The notes below the pieces were generated by a model, which searched no databases, was not told the DNA's origin, and was given only the letters and a program-made list of their open reading frames with translations. A stretch of DNA of 64,000 nt. Source: Chlorella sorokiniana (taxonomy: Eukaryota > Chlorophyta > Trebouxiophyceae > Chlorellales > Chlorellaceae). Numbering within the stretch: position 1 is the stretch's first letter; every line of letters starts with the position of its first letter. Position numbers and translations under genes: made by a program. The DNA lies in the NCBI GenBank assembly GCA_025917655.1, contig CP084619.1, positions 2,046,001 to 2,110,000 on the forward strand, read 5' to 3'. Positions 35,097-45,877 of the stretch are shown piece by piece.

Positions 35097-35525
35097 ACCG
35101 ATGGTCTCGGAAAGGTGTGACGAGGCGCTGGATGACACACGCTTCAGGTTGGCATTCACTGTAGCTGTGCCCCTACATAAATTGTAAGAGAAGCATCCGT
35201 GCAAGGTTCTCGGCCCCTGCTTCGAACCATACCGCTCATGCTCACCTCCCTTTCCTCAAAGGCCTTGTTAGAAGCACATGATTCTGTCACCCAAACTCTC
35301 TGCTAGGAGCTGCTGGCCTCAGCGCCGTTGCCCCTACCCCCAAGGCTTGCTGCTGCCTGCAAGATTGGCAAGCCAGGCAGGCCCACCTTGGACGCCCTGC
35401 TGAGCAGGAGGGGCCGGCACCTGGCCTGTGCAGAACAGCAGCAGCAGCCAGGATCCAAGGCCGGGCACTCAGCAGATCCCGACCTGGCTGGGCCGCCGAT
35501 GGCAGGAGGCGGCACGGGGCCAGGC
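35097..35525. other. divergent region between ML gene 1 and transporter A
   Basis: About 430 bases. The part near ML1 (35160-35300) is less GC-rich and likely carries promoter activity. The part near transporter A is open in one frame back to 35328 and could encode a longer transporter leader, but I see no evidence for it. Confidence 0.4.
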
Positions 35526-37136
35526 ATGGAGACGCCACCGCTGCCCCACCCAGCAGCCCATGGCCTCCACCTGCCCCCGGCCGCCGGCTAGAGGGGCAGA
35601 GCGTTTTGCTGCTGGTGGCGGTACTGTGGGGGTCCTACACACCTGCTGTGAGGTGCGCAGCGTGGGCTGGCTGCCAGCAGATGCCAAACACACCAGTCAC
35701 ACACTGGGCAACCCTCCCGCAGTTCCGTTTTGCCATGCAGGCTGCTTTACACCCTGCCAGACCCGCCCAGCCCAGTGGTTGTGGCAGCCGCTCGTGGAGT
35801 TATGCAACTGCTGCTGCTGCTCCTGCCCTGCCTGCTTTGGGGCGCCGCGACGTGGCGGGCCGGCACGGCAGCACAGCCGGCCATGCCTGATGCAGACGTT
35901 GCCGAACCTACGGGTCCTTACGAGCAGCAGCAGCCGCTGCTGGTGGCCAGACGGTCTTCATTGCCGCAGGAGCCCTCGGTGCAGCAGGGTGCCGCCGTGG
36001 TGGTTGAGCAAGGGCCGAGCAGGGGCCGCCCCTTGCCGTTTGGGCTGCCCGCCACCCTGCTCGCCTCGCTGGAGATTGGGTGAGCCACTGAGCATGCTAG
36101 TTGAGCAGGTGTTGCCACAACAAAAAAACGACCAGCATCAGCACATCTGCCTGGCACCACCTGCGGCTGGTCCCCTGTTGCGTGCAGGTTTTACAACACC
36201 ACTGGAACCCTAGCGCAAACGGTCGCTCTGGATTACACCTCCGCCACACGCGCCGCCTTCCTCATCCAGTCCTCCACCCTCTTCACCCCGCTGCTGGCTG
36301 CCTCTGCCGGCATGGCGCCCAGCCGGTGAGCGCCAGCAGCGAAGACTGCGCTGTGACACATGGATGCATGCGCATGCCCCACAAAGGCCAAGTGAAGAGT
36401 GTCTCACCATTGGCCTTCGTTGCACCTGCAGGCGGGTGTGGATCGGCAGCCTGCTGGCCCTGGCCGGCACGGTGCTCGTCGCCCTCGATCGCGGGCCGGC
36501 ACTGGCCTCGCCAGCTGCTGCGGCGGCGGCGGCCACACCACCCACCGCCCTGGGCGATGCGCTCACGCTGCTGGCCGCGCTGTGCTACTCCTCGGCCACC
36601 GTGCGCCTGCCTGTGTGGGCGGTGCGGCACCAGGTGCAGCCAGCGAAGCTGGCGCTGGGCAAGTCGGCGGTGCTGGCCGTCGTCTCCTCTGCCGCTCTTG
36701 GGTTTGAGGCGGCGCGCCTGGCGGCAGCCGGCGATGCGGTGGAGGGTCTGTGGTACGGCTGGCACCAGCCACAGGGCTGGGCCATCCTGGGCTGGACGGC
36801 GGTGGGGCCAGGGGCGCTGGGAGCCATCCTGCACGTCAAGGCGAGTCGCCCTGCTCAACGACCGGTTGGCTGACTCTGCGCTGCGGACCCGCGTGGTGAA
36901 GACCCACTGGCAGCAAACGGGCCCATCTCCCCGCGCGCCTCCCTGCCTCGCAGGGCCAGTCCCTGGTGTCGCCCACCGACGCTCAAATATTGTTCTGCAG
37001 CGTGCCGCTGTGGTCTGCTCTCATGGCGGCGGTGGTGCTTCCCAACGAAAGCGTGGGCCCTGCAACCTGGGTTGGAGGCGGCGTGATCGCAGCAGCAGGG
37101 CTTGTAGCTGCACTGCCTTCAAAACAGAGGGCATGA
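35526..37136 (+). CDS. EamA-type drug/metabolite transporter, tandem copy A
   Basis: First of three tandem DMT-superfamily transporters. Exons: 35526-35652, 35741-36079, 36188-36325, 36432-36840 and 36954-37136 (1196 bases, one short of a whole frame). The missing base lies near 35585 between the leader METPPLPHPAAHG and the first membrane segment SVLLLVAVLWGSYTPAVR. Further conserved parts: DPPSPVVVAAARGVMQLLLL, YTSATRAAFLIQSSTLFTPL, GDALTLLAALCYSSATVRLP, WAILGWTAVGPGALGAILHV, GQSLVSPTDAQILFCSVPLW and WVGGGVIAAAGLVAALPSKQ. About ten membrane segments in two EamA halves are expected; substrate unknown. A hydrophilic loop after the second segment (GPYEQQQPLLVARRSS and on) is longer than in B and C. 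Intron 4 begins with GC (36841), whereas B and C have GT there. The start is uncertain; the leader is short compared with B and C. Confidence 0.8.
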
Positions 37137-37405
37137 CGCATCCTGCCTACATCGAGGACAGCTGTTGGATGCGCCAAAACATGTACCGACGGCCACAGAC
37201 AGTGCGCTGAGCCCGTGGCGCACCATGACGCCGCCTCCGCCGCCAGCTTGGCGGCCCGCCACCCGCGCCTGCTCGCTCCTGGTCGGAGACATGCTTCGCC
37301 CTATATTCAGACATGTAGAACGCACCGTGACGTGCATTCTATGATGCAGCGATTGCTCAAAACACTGTTGTTCTGACTGCTCTTTGCAACATAGCGAGTT
37401 TCAAC

Positions 37406-39252
37406 ATGGAATTGCGTGGGATAAGTGTCACAGCACCATCATGTGCTGTATGTAGATGTGCAGCAGGCACTGCGCCAACAAGAAGAGCCCAGCACACGAG
37501 AACTGCCCGCAGGGTTGCCAACACGCGCTCACGTCGTCCTGGGGCGGACGGAGAATTCGTTAGCGATGAGACGAACACAGGTGCTTCACAGCAGCATGTA
37601 GGAACAACAAGCCTACAAACAGCAGCAGCCGCAGGGGACGACGAGCGGCCGCCGGCGGCTGTAAAGGAACAGGAACTTTTGCCGCGAGAGTCTGCAGCGG
37701 CAACCTCTTCAGAGCAGCTTAGAGGATCTGTAGCACTACCGCGTGGGCGGGAGACGGAATGCTATGTGTACCTCCTCTTGGTTGCCTTCCTGTGGGCGTC
37801 GTACGGGCCGTCGCTGAGGTGAGCAGCTTGCGGCGTAGAGCTTGCATGGCTGACCCGCCCACGTTCTCCACCTACTCTCTTCTCTCTGCTCATCTACTGC
37901 TGTAGGGTGGCATACGGTCTTCCTGGGCCGCCCACCCCTGTTGCGGTGACTGTCGTCACTGCTGTCATTGAGCTTGCGGTGCTGGCAAGCGCCTGGCTGC
38001 TCACCACATCGGCACATCAGGCGTCAGGGAGCGCAGCCAGCGACAAGCTGGCTGCGCCGCCAACCGCAACCAACGACGCATTGCGCTGGATGGGGCTGCC
38101 GGTGGCGGTGCTGGCGGGCCTGGAGATTGGGTGAGCGGTCGAGGTTGAGGGGGCTTGGCGGGGGCAGAGCCGCGGGCAGCAGCAGAGCAGCTTTGGCAGG
38201 GTGCCCCTCGCGCTGCTGCTCCCTCCCCTGACACCCTCTCCTGCGGTGCAGGGCATACAACACGGCCGCAACCTACACGCAGATTGCTGGGCTGGAACTC
38301 ACCACCGCCACCCGGGCCGCCTTCCTCATCCAGTCGTCCATCCTCTTCACCCCGCTGCTGTCCACGCTGGCGGGCATGGCGCCCAGCAGGCGGGCAGCAG
38401 CCCTCCTGTGATCCAGTGCGGGCCACGGCTCTTTGACGGCCAGCCCAGCGCTGCCGTGCGATTGCGGCGTGCCGTCGTACAGGGTGGTGGGCCACCGCCT
38501 TGAACCTGCGTACTTGGTGGCCGAGTGCACACCTTGCCCTGTCCAATCCGCAGGTCGGTGTGGGCAGGCAGCTTGCTGGCACTTGTGGGCACGGCCGTCG
38601 TAACCCAGGACCCGGCCGCTGGGGGCAGCACAGCAGGGGCGCAGGCAGCAGCAGTGGCCGGCGCCCTGAGCCTGGCCCCGGGCGACGTGCTGACACTGCT
38701 GGCTGCGCTGTGCTACTCTGCCGCCACCGTGCGCCTGCCGGTGTGGTCGGTGCGCCGCAGCGTCTCCCCGCTGGAGCTGGCGGCGGGCAAGTGTGCGGTG
38801 CTTACGGCGGTGGCGGTGGCCGCCGCTGGGGTGCAAGCAGGGCAGCTTACGGCGGCGGGGCATCCCATCTCGGATCTGTGGCCAGGATGGCATCGACCCG
38901 AGGGCTGGGGCATCATGCTGTGGGCAGCGGTTGGGCCGGGCGCTTTGGCCAACGTCCTGCTGGTGAAGGTGTGAAGGGAATGGGCTGTTGACAGCTGTCG
39001 GGGCCATCCCGTGCTGCTGGCCCATCATCTCAACGCCCACCTGTGCTGACCAACGTCTGTGCAGGGCCAGTCACTCGTGCCGCCGACAGCCGCCCAGATC
39101 GTGTTTAGCAGCATCCCGCTCTGGTCGGCGCTGATGGCAGCAGCCGTGCTTCCCGGGAGGAGGTGGGGCTGTACACGTGGGCCGGCGGCGCCGTTGTGGC
39201 TGCGGCGGGCCTGGTAGCCGCGCTTGGGAAGCAGGAAACGCAGCGCGATTGA
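37406..39252 (+). CDS. EamA-type drug/metabolite transporter, tandem copy B
   Basis: Exons: 37406-37818, 37906-38130, 38252-38389, 38554-38968 and 39065-39252 (1379 bases; one base missing in the G-run at 39155-39157, after which LPGEEVGLYTWAGGAVVAAA and the end KQETQRD read correctly). The N-terminus is a 110-residue extension beginning MELRGISVTAPSCAVCRC, rich in Arg, Ser and Thr and free of acids after residue 2 for over 40 residues, which suggests a plastid or mitochondrial targeting peptide. Membrane parts include VYLLLVAFLWASYGPSLR, TATRAAFLIQSSILFTPLL, LTLLAALCYSAATVRLPVW and WGIMLWAAVGPGALANVLL. Intron 3 begins with GC at 38390. Closest relatives by eye are copies A and C on either side. 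The substrate cannot be predicted; plastid EamA proteins move various metabolites. Confidence 0.85.
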
Positions 39253-39262
39253 TTGCAGCTGC

Positions 39263-39267
39263 TGTAA
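39263..39267 (+). other. candidate TGTAA polyadenylation signal of transporter B
   Basis: TGTAA begins 11 bases after the copy B stop codon. Confidence 0.35.
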
Positions 39268-39517
39268 TGTTGCGAGGCGGCAGCAGCAAGAGCACCGAGT
39301 AAGAAGGTCCAGACAGCGCATCTTGAGATGGTCGCAGGCGCAGTACACGCGCCCAGGGTTGACTGGCGACCTGCCTGCAGACAGTGTTTTGTAGGGTATC
39401 CCATCGACAGAAAGTTTGATTGGCGATTTCTTCGATTAAGCTGTAGCGCGGTCCTCTTCACTCACTTCCTTCTCCGTCGGTAACTCAAATATTCGTTTCG
39501 AAGCCTGTCGCTCCAAT

Positions 39518-41279
39518 ATGCAATCAAGAAATGTTTCGCTGCAGCATGTTATGCACCTCACTGCAATGCCGCCACGGAGGCACCACCAGCATATCACCCC
39601 TGGCGCCCGGGCCTGGGCGTGCAGCCTTGGCAAACGCTTGCCAGCAAACACAAAGAATGGCAAAGCGCTTCACTGCAGGCAGCGAAACTGCAGCCGCCAG
39701 GGTTCACCAGCGGGAGCGGTGGCTGCGGGAGGAGCGGGCCAGCCGGGCCTTCAAATCACCACCAAGGGGCAGGAAGGGTTTGCCCTGCTCCTGCTGGTCT
39801 CTATGCTCTGGGGATCCTACGGTCCTGCCCTCAGGTGAGACCCTAGAGTGTGGCGTGAGCACATGTGCCTGTTGTAGACACTCAGCCAACGTCTGCTGCA
39901 AGGGTTCAGAGCAGCCCCCTGCCGATTCTGTTGTGTCAAAACCAGGCTTCTGTCCTGTCGCGCAGGGTGGCCTACAGCTTGCCTGGGCCTCCCACACCAG
40001 TAGCAGTGACCCTAATAGGCGCCACAATCGAGTTGTTTGTTTTGCTGTGTGCCTTGCTGGCAAAGAGGGTCGCCGCGCGGCGGCATGCCGTCACGCAAGC
40101 CCAGGAGCTTGTACCTCAGCCGCCGCAGTTGTGGCTAGGCATGCCGGCAGCAGTAGCAGCTGGTTTGGAGATTGGGTGAGTAGCCTTTGGCGACGCTGTG
40201 GCCGGGCCTCAACCGCAAGGCAGTATTTGCTGCGTTCCATCCTGCCAAGCCGTGTAAGCTGTTCTGCGCAAAGTTCAAGGCAGGTCCCGCCCAGTTCCGT
40301 CATCCCGCAGGCTGTACAACGCTGCCGCCAACTGGTGCGAGATAGCGGGCCTGGCGCTCACCACCGCCACCCGCAGCGCCTTCCTCATCCAGTCCTCCAT
40401 CCTCTTCACTCCAGGCCTCTCAATCCTCGCTGGCATGGCCGTCGGCAGGCGAGCAATCAGCCTGCCTTGTTGCAATCACACAGGTCGCTGCAGGTTGAAC
40501 TTGGCATTGCCAGGAGCAACACTGCCTGGCATGCCACCCGTGCAGGCCTCTCTGGCTGGCCAGCCTGCTGGCGCTTGCGGGCACCGCTGTCATCACGCGT
40601 GACGGCGGCGATGCCGGCGCCAAGACTGCGCCCTTAATTGGCAGCCACGGAGTGGCGGCGGGCGACGCACTCGCCCTGCTTGCCTCGCTATCCTACTCAT
40701 TCGCCACCGTGCGCATGCCGGTCTGGCTGGTGCGGCGGGCGGTGCCGCCGCTGCAGCTGGCAGTGGGCAAGGCGGCCTTCCTGGTGGCCGTCACCACAGC
40801 GGTGGCGGGGGTGCAAGCATCACGGCTGGCAGCGGCAGGGCAGCCGTTGTCGGCGTTGTGGCCTGGGTGGCGGCAGCCGCAGGGATGGGCCATCATACTT
40901 TGGGGTGCTCTAGGCCCTGGAGCACTGGCCAGCGTGCTGCATGTGCAGGTGAGGGGTGGGGCTGCGCTTTGGGCAGGAACTCCACAGCGTTTTAGGCCTC
41001 CCCCGTGAGCTGATTCTTTTTCTCTTTTTTTCTGCGGGACCCGTTTTGCAGGGCCAGCGCCTGGTGTCCCCAGCTGCAGCCAGGATTGTGTTTTGCAGTG
41101 TGCCACTGTTTGCAGCTCTCATCTCCGCCGCCCTGCTGCCCAGCGAGGCGGTGGGCATGACGACGTGGGTGGGCGGCGCGGTGGTGGCGGCAGCTGGCCT
41201 GGTGGCGGCGCTGGCGCCAACAGTGCAAGAGGTGGAGCATGGCAGACAAGGGGACAGCAGCGCGATTACAGGCACGTGA
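39518..41279 (+). CDS. EamA-type drug/metabolite transporter, tandem copy C
   Basis: The intact copy: exons 39518-39834, 39966-40175, 40311-40448, 40546-40948 and 41052-41279 sum to 1296 bases, 431 residues. The leader (MQSRNVSLQHVMHLTAMPPR and on, about 85 residues) is basic and Ser/Ala/Gly-rich, again like an organelle targeting peptide, but not similar in sequence to that of copy B. Core segments: FALLLLVSMLWGSYGPALR, VAYSLPGPPTPVAVTLIGA, TATRSAFLIQSSILFTPGL, ALALLASLSYSFATVRMPVW, WAIILWGALGPGALASVLHV, GQRLVSPAAARIVFCSVPLF and WVGGAVVAAAGLVAALAPT. The C-terminal tail VQEVEHGRQGDSSAITGT is unique to this copy. Intron 3 starts with GC at 40449 (AG/GCGAGC). Exon phases match copies A and B, so the three arose by tandem duplication. 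Confidence 0.9.
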
Positions 41280-41776
41280 ACAGGCAGCAGCGAGCACCCG
41301 CATGTAACGTCCTTCCACAAGGAGCATGGCGCAGAAGTAGAGAACGTGATTTGGGGGCAGAGGGTGCAGGGTGAGTAGACGAGGTATTGAAAGATTGCAA
41401 GATTGAGCATTGGGGATAATTGGGGATAGCAGGGCCCTGACCTACGAAGGAAATTGCCCAAGGGAGAAAAGACAGGGCACAAGGGTAGGCTGACAGTACA
41501 TGTTTGGCTGCATACAAAAAAAAGGGGTAAAAGGCAGAGGCTAGGAGAGGCCAATAAAAGGAGGCATTGTACAGTCGAGCGATGACCAGCAGTCAGCGGT
41601 AAAATTGGCAGGTGGTGAGGAGTTTGCAAGAAGCGCAGGTAGGCGTCAATAGCAGCAGAGTCAGAGATTGGGTAGAGGCAGGAATGTCGACTGGGGTCCG
41701 CGCGCCCACGGAGGAAACCTGCTTGTGTTTCCAGCCGGTGTGCCCGGGCGATTACTGTCCCCAGCAGCAGTCTAGC
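41280..41776. other. convergent intergenic region, transporter C and DCAF12
   Basis: About 500 bases with a lower GC content than the genes, including G/A-rich plus-strand runs (41390-41540) and two near-identical GGGGATAATTGGGGATA-like units near 41413. It contains TGTAA at 41303-41307 for transporter C. I see no coding region or terminal repeats. Confidence 0.45.
41303..41307 (+). other. candidate TGTAA polyadenylation signal of transporter C
   Basis: TGTAA lies 24 bases after the copy C stop codon. Confidence 0.4.
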
Positions 41777-44061
41777 TCAGTGCCACACCCCAAGGTAGAG
41801 GCCCTTCAGCCCAAAGGCCAGGGGCCCGCCGCAGACGAAAAGACGGGAGTGGGAGGCGTCCCAAGTGTGCGCGTAGCAGGCATGTCGGATGTCCATGCCT
41901 GCAGCGGCGGCAAGCCAGGGCGGGTGGTGTAAGGGGGGGGACACGGAGAGGCTGCCTGCAGGTGTGGAGCATTGAGTGCTACTCCCCCCAGCACAAGCAA
42001 AGGGGTGGCACCGCCCACTGCTGCCGTGACCAGCTGCCCCACCCGCAAAGTGGTCGTAGAAGAGCTCGTTGCGCTCGACGTGGCCCGGCCCCAGCTCCAG
42101 GTGCTGCCGCGGGCGCCATGCGTGCGGCAGCGCCGGTGCCAGCTTGCTCTGCGTCAGGCTGCTGTCGCCGCAGTGGTCGTGGTGGGCGTGGGGGTGGGTT
42201 CGGTGGGCAGGAAGGCGCGGGCGCGCAGGTCAAAGAAGAAAAGCTTGCCGCGGCCGGTGCCAAAGGAGAGCAGGTGCTGTGTGAGCTGCACGCTGCGCAC
42301 GCCTTGGTTCTCGTCGGGGGAAGGCACAGCCGTCAGCTCGGCGGTCCGCCTTGGGGAAGGAGGAGGGGTGGGGGGGAGCGAGTTCAGCAGGGTGGCGGGT
42401 TGGGTGCCTGCTAGGGTGGGGTGCTGCCACGGCGACTGCCGCGCCGCACCTGCGCGGGTCCAGCAGCGTGACGTGCCCCACCGACCCAACCGCCAGCATG
42501 TCGGCCCGCTGCTCCATGCACACCAGCTCCTTCACGTGCTGCAGCTTGACCTGCCAGGGGGAAGGGGGCCCACAGGCAGACGTGAGGCAACGAGCACTGG
42601 CCGGGCGAGGCAGCACCACTGCCTTTGCAAACAGAGCAGGGCACAGGAGGCTGCACCTGAGAGTGGGAATGCACTACCCGTTGCCGCAAGGCAGCAAGAC
42701 ACGGTTGTAGGGCGAACAACGGGGAAGGGGGCGTGCGCGGGGCGCACCGTGCGGGTGGTGCGCAGGTCACGGGCCGGGTCCAGCAGCTTCACGAAGCCGT
42801 CCGTGGACAGGGTGGCCAGGCGGCAGCTGTCGAAATCGTAGTGCACTCCACGCACCTTTCCCTGCATCGCACAGAAATGGGCAGCGGTGCACGGCCGATA
42901 TATGCTTGCCAGTGCACGCACTGCTGCAACACGGATCGCAGCGGCATGCACATGCCTTGCCTCCCCGTGCCACAGGCGTGCCGCAACTCACCTCAGACTT
43001 GCGCTGCAGGCCCCCAAGGCCCTCGGCGGCCTTGTACTGCGCCTCTGGCGCGCCGCTGCTGGGCTCCGGGATGCTCCACAGCGCCACGCTCTGGTCCCGC
43101 GAGCCGGTCACGACGTGGCGGTCGCTGACCCAGGCGCAGCCAAACACCCAGTCCAGGTGGCCCTGCGGCGGGGCCAGCCCGGGCAGGGGACGGGACGTCA
43201 GTGCTGCAAGGTGGTCGCCTCGCCGCCACAGCAGGCCAAGTGGCGCTGGCATTGCGAACAGCCCCAGGGGGAGGCAAGGCGGCGTGCACTCAGCGGCCGT
43301 GTCCCAGCAGCGCAGCAAAGCTCACCACCAGAGTCTGCACAGGCTGGAAGTCCGGCAGGCGCAGCACGGCGCAGTCGGCGGGCTGCGCCCCCTGTTGCCA
43401 CCATGTCGCCGGCGGGGTTGATCGCCACGCTGTGGATGCCGCAGGACCCCCAAACCGTCTCCATCACCGGGTGCTGCCGCGGCGGCGGCGGCGGCAGGTC
43501 CACCGCACGCAGGCTGCCCGCCGCGGTGTCCCACTGCAGCAGATGGTTAGACTTGGTGCCCACCAACAGGCGGTGGTCGTCCTGCCAGGCCTGCAGCGAG
43601 GGACGCGAGAAGGGCAGGTTTTTTCGCATAGCAGACAGGCAGGGAATCCTTGCATGGCGCCTTGAGCGGTACCCTTTGCTCACCACAGCAAAGGCCTTGT
43701 CCACTTGAGTTCCAAGCGTGCTGGCCAGCTTGCCCGTGATCTCCTGCTCCTGCCACAGCATGGGCTGGCGGTCGATAAAGTGTGCCGGCGGCGTTCTGCA
43801 CTGCAGACCTGCAGCGGGAACGGCGGCACCGGGGTCGTGGGCTGATAGTGAGGGCTGGATGCAACTGCACACGATTGTGACCATACACATGGAGGCGCGC
43901 GGGGATAATTACTGCAGCCCAATAGAGGCTGAAACCGACTCGCCGAGACTCAAATGCCGACATACGCCCCTGCCTTCGTTTCCGCCAGGTTTGTAATGAG
44001 CTCTCACCTGTGCAATCCTCCGGACTCTCTGCAACAGTGTGTGAGCAACGCCGGGCGCCAT
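41777..44061 (-). CDS. DCAF12: DCAF12-like WD40 protein, CUL4-DDB1 substrate receptor
   Basis: WD-repeat protein matching animal DCAF12 block by block: LASTLGTQVDKAFAV, WQDDHRLLVGTKSNHLLQWD, GSCGIHSVAINPAGDMVATG, GHLDWVFGCAWVSDRHVVTG then SRDQSVALWSI, KVRGVHYDFDSCRLATLSTD, VKELVCMEQRADMLAVGSVG then HVTLLDPRR, LLSFGTGRGKLFFFDLRARA, and the last exon HACYAHTWDASHSRLFVCGG then PLAFGLKGLYLGVWH. DCAF12 places substrates with acidic C-terminal degrons on the CUL4-DDB1 ubiquitin ligase. The start MAPGVAHTLLQRVRRIAQ (exon 44008-44061) is proposed because it splices in phase to CRTPPAHFIDRQPMLWQEQE through a GTCTGCAG acceptor; a longer upstream frame exists. A proline run (VDLPPPPPRQHP) is inserted in one blade. 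The gene is convergent with transporter C and divergent from ML gene 2. Confidence 0.88.
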
Positions 44062-44391
44062 TTTCAGCGTTCCTCATCGCGAGCCTCTGGGGCTCTTGAG
44101 TGGCCCCTTGCGCCTCCACTTCAGTATCGAAGACAATCTGAACGAACGTGAATGCCGTGCGGAACCCAGCAAGCGTTTTGCCCATTATTGGAGCACCAAT
44201 CACCCGTGCTGCCTGCTATGCTCCCGATAGACCAGCCCTATAGGCCCAATGCATTCTCGTTATTGCAGCAAACGCCTCTAGCTGCCTCCAGTGCCCTCTG
44301 CTGATCCCGCTTCGCCGAAACCAGGTTTCGCCTTACACGCTCCTCTTTTCCCCTCACCAATCAATCCCTAATCCACCTCATCGATCAGATC
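44062..44391. other. divergent region between DCAF12 and ML gene 2
   Basis: 330 bases with pyrimidine-rich plus-strand sequence near 44320-44390, just before the ML2 start. Probable shared promoter; no clear motif or RNA gene seen. Confidence 0.4.
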
Positions 44392-45681
44392 ATGGCGACA
44401 GGCGCACCCAGGTGAACGCCTGGCTGCTGGCTGCATCCCCCACGTCCTGGCGCTTCCGCCATGCGCTGCAGACACCTCATCACCCTCCTTGCTGTCTCTT
44501 ACGCAGGTATCGCAACACACTGGCGGCTACCCTGGCACTGCTCCTCGCAACGGTGGCGCCCGCAGCTGCAACGTGGACCAGCTGCGCAACTGGGGCAACT
44601 GTGTTCAAGGTGGCTGACGTCACGCTCGTGCCGAGCCCCGTGAAGCCCGGTGACGTAGCCAACTTCACCATCAAGGCGGATGCGGGTGGGTAGGAGGGCG
44701 GCTGCAGACATTGAGCAGCTTGCTCGTCACGCCACAGCAGGGAGGCATGTTGCCAAGGGGCGGTGTGTGTTCTCGGGGTGTTGCAGCGCTCACTTGCGCG
44801 GCCCACCCAGCCTTGTCTGCAGGCAAGGATGTCAGCACAGGCACGGTATCCATGATTGTCCACTATGCCGGCATGCCCATCTGGACCCAACTGGACAACC
44901 TGTGCGAAAAAACGGATTGCCCCGTTGCCCCAGGCCCCACTGAGGCACGCCTGCAACTGTTTGGGGTTGGGGTCCGGAAGGGGTGGTGGGCGTTAGGCCG
45001 CTTGCTGGGCTGGATGATGGGAATGGTGGGGCTTGTATGGGTCTCCTCAATGTATTGGCTGCCGCAGCAACAGGCGCCCTCACGGCGGGTCCCCCCATCT
45101 GTGCCCAGCTTTTCATTCCTTGGCCAGCTCAGCAGCTTGCAGCTCCGCCAGTTGCGGGTGCAGTGCAGCCACCAACTGCAGCTGGCTACTTATGTTCATT
45201 GGTCCAAAGTGAAATTGCGGCACGCATCCACTGCCCTGTCAGCGTCCCTTCTCCCACTCCTGTGTGACCCCCCTCCCGCAGGTTCGCTACTCCCAGCCCT
45301 TCCCCATCATCACCCCGCCCGGCTTCTACGACGTCACCCTGGACGGCAAGGCGGGGGAGGAGCAGCTGTTCTGCGTGAAGGTGGCGTTCCAGGTGGGTGC
45401 TCGCGGCGCTGCCGGCAGCAGGGACTCCGTGGGCAGCTGCGGGTGCAAGCCTCCAGCAAGCCAAGCTGCTTGCAAGCCAGGCTTGAAGCCCTGCCGCTAC
45501 GCTTGCTGTCACAAGCGCACGGCCACAGGAAAGGGCACGCGGTCAACAGCTGCTTAACCAGGCGGTGGGCGTGCAGGTGGTGCCGCCCGGCGCGGAGGAC
45601 GTGGCGCAGGCCTGGCGGGCGGCGCTGAGCGGCGCGGAGCAGCAGAGCGTGCTCAGCATGCACCGCAAGAGCCTCCTGTGA
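44392..45681 (+). CDS. secreted ML-domain lipid-binding protein 2
   Basis: Five exons: 44392-44411, 44507-44685, 44823-44944, 45282-45392 and 45577-45681, summing to 537 bases (178 residues) with no frame problem. The tiny first exon (MATGAPR) joins RYRNTLAATLALLLATVAPA, a signal peptide or signal anchor. The ML domain reads WTSCATGATVFKVADVTLVP, GDVANFTIKADAG, TVSMIVHYAGMPIWTQLDNL, CEKTDCPVAPGPTE, YSQPFPIITPPGFYDVTLDG and EEQLFCVKVAFQVVPPG, close to the NPC2/phosphatidylglycerol transfer type. Intron 3 must start with GC (GAG/GCACGC at 44945) to keep the frame; no GT donor nearby does so. The tail (AWRAALSGAEQQSVLSMHRK) is charged. It is more typical of the family than ML gene 1, and the two are only distantly alike. 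CCT6 ends 197 bases downstream on the other strand. Confidence 0.9.
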
Positions 45682-45802
45682 GCTGCTGCTCAGCCCGCTC
45701 GGTGCAACTTGCAGGGTGTCCCCTCCTCCCCACATGTACATGCTGCATAGCCTCGCCGCCATGCATATCGCTTCCCTACAACCCATTCTTCTGTGATACT
45801 TT

Positions 45803-45807
45803 TTACA
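45803..45807 (-). other. candidate TGTAA polyadenylation signal of CCT6
   Basis: TGTAA on the minus strand lies 71 bases beyond the CCT6 stop codon. Confidence 0.4.
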
Positions 45808-45877
45808 AGCTCACGCTCTAGAGCGCAACAGTGCGCGTGGTCGGCCGTGCGCCGTGCAGCGGGGCGCGGCCCTGCGC

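Noticed and set aside
37406-39252. Transporter B as a pseudogene
   Set aside because: Only one base is missing, in a G-run, and the downstream frame continues the family sequence to a normal end; sequence error fits better.
41280-41776. Lower-GC stretch considered as a mobile-element insertion
   Set aside because: No terminal repeats, target-site duplication or transposase-like frame; it is a normal convergent 3' flank.
43198-44203. Longer start for DCAF12 from an upstream ATG near 44203
   Set aside because: The extension has no similarity to DCAF12 and lacks a phase-compatible junction as good as the one from the ATG at 44061.
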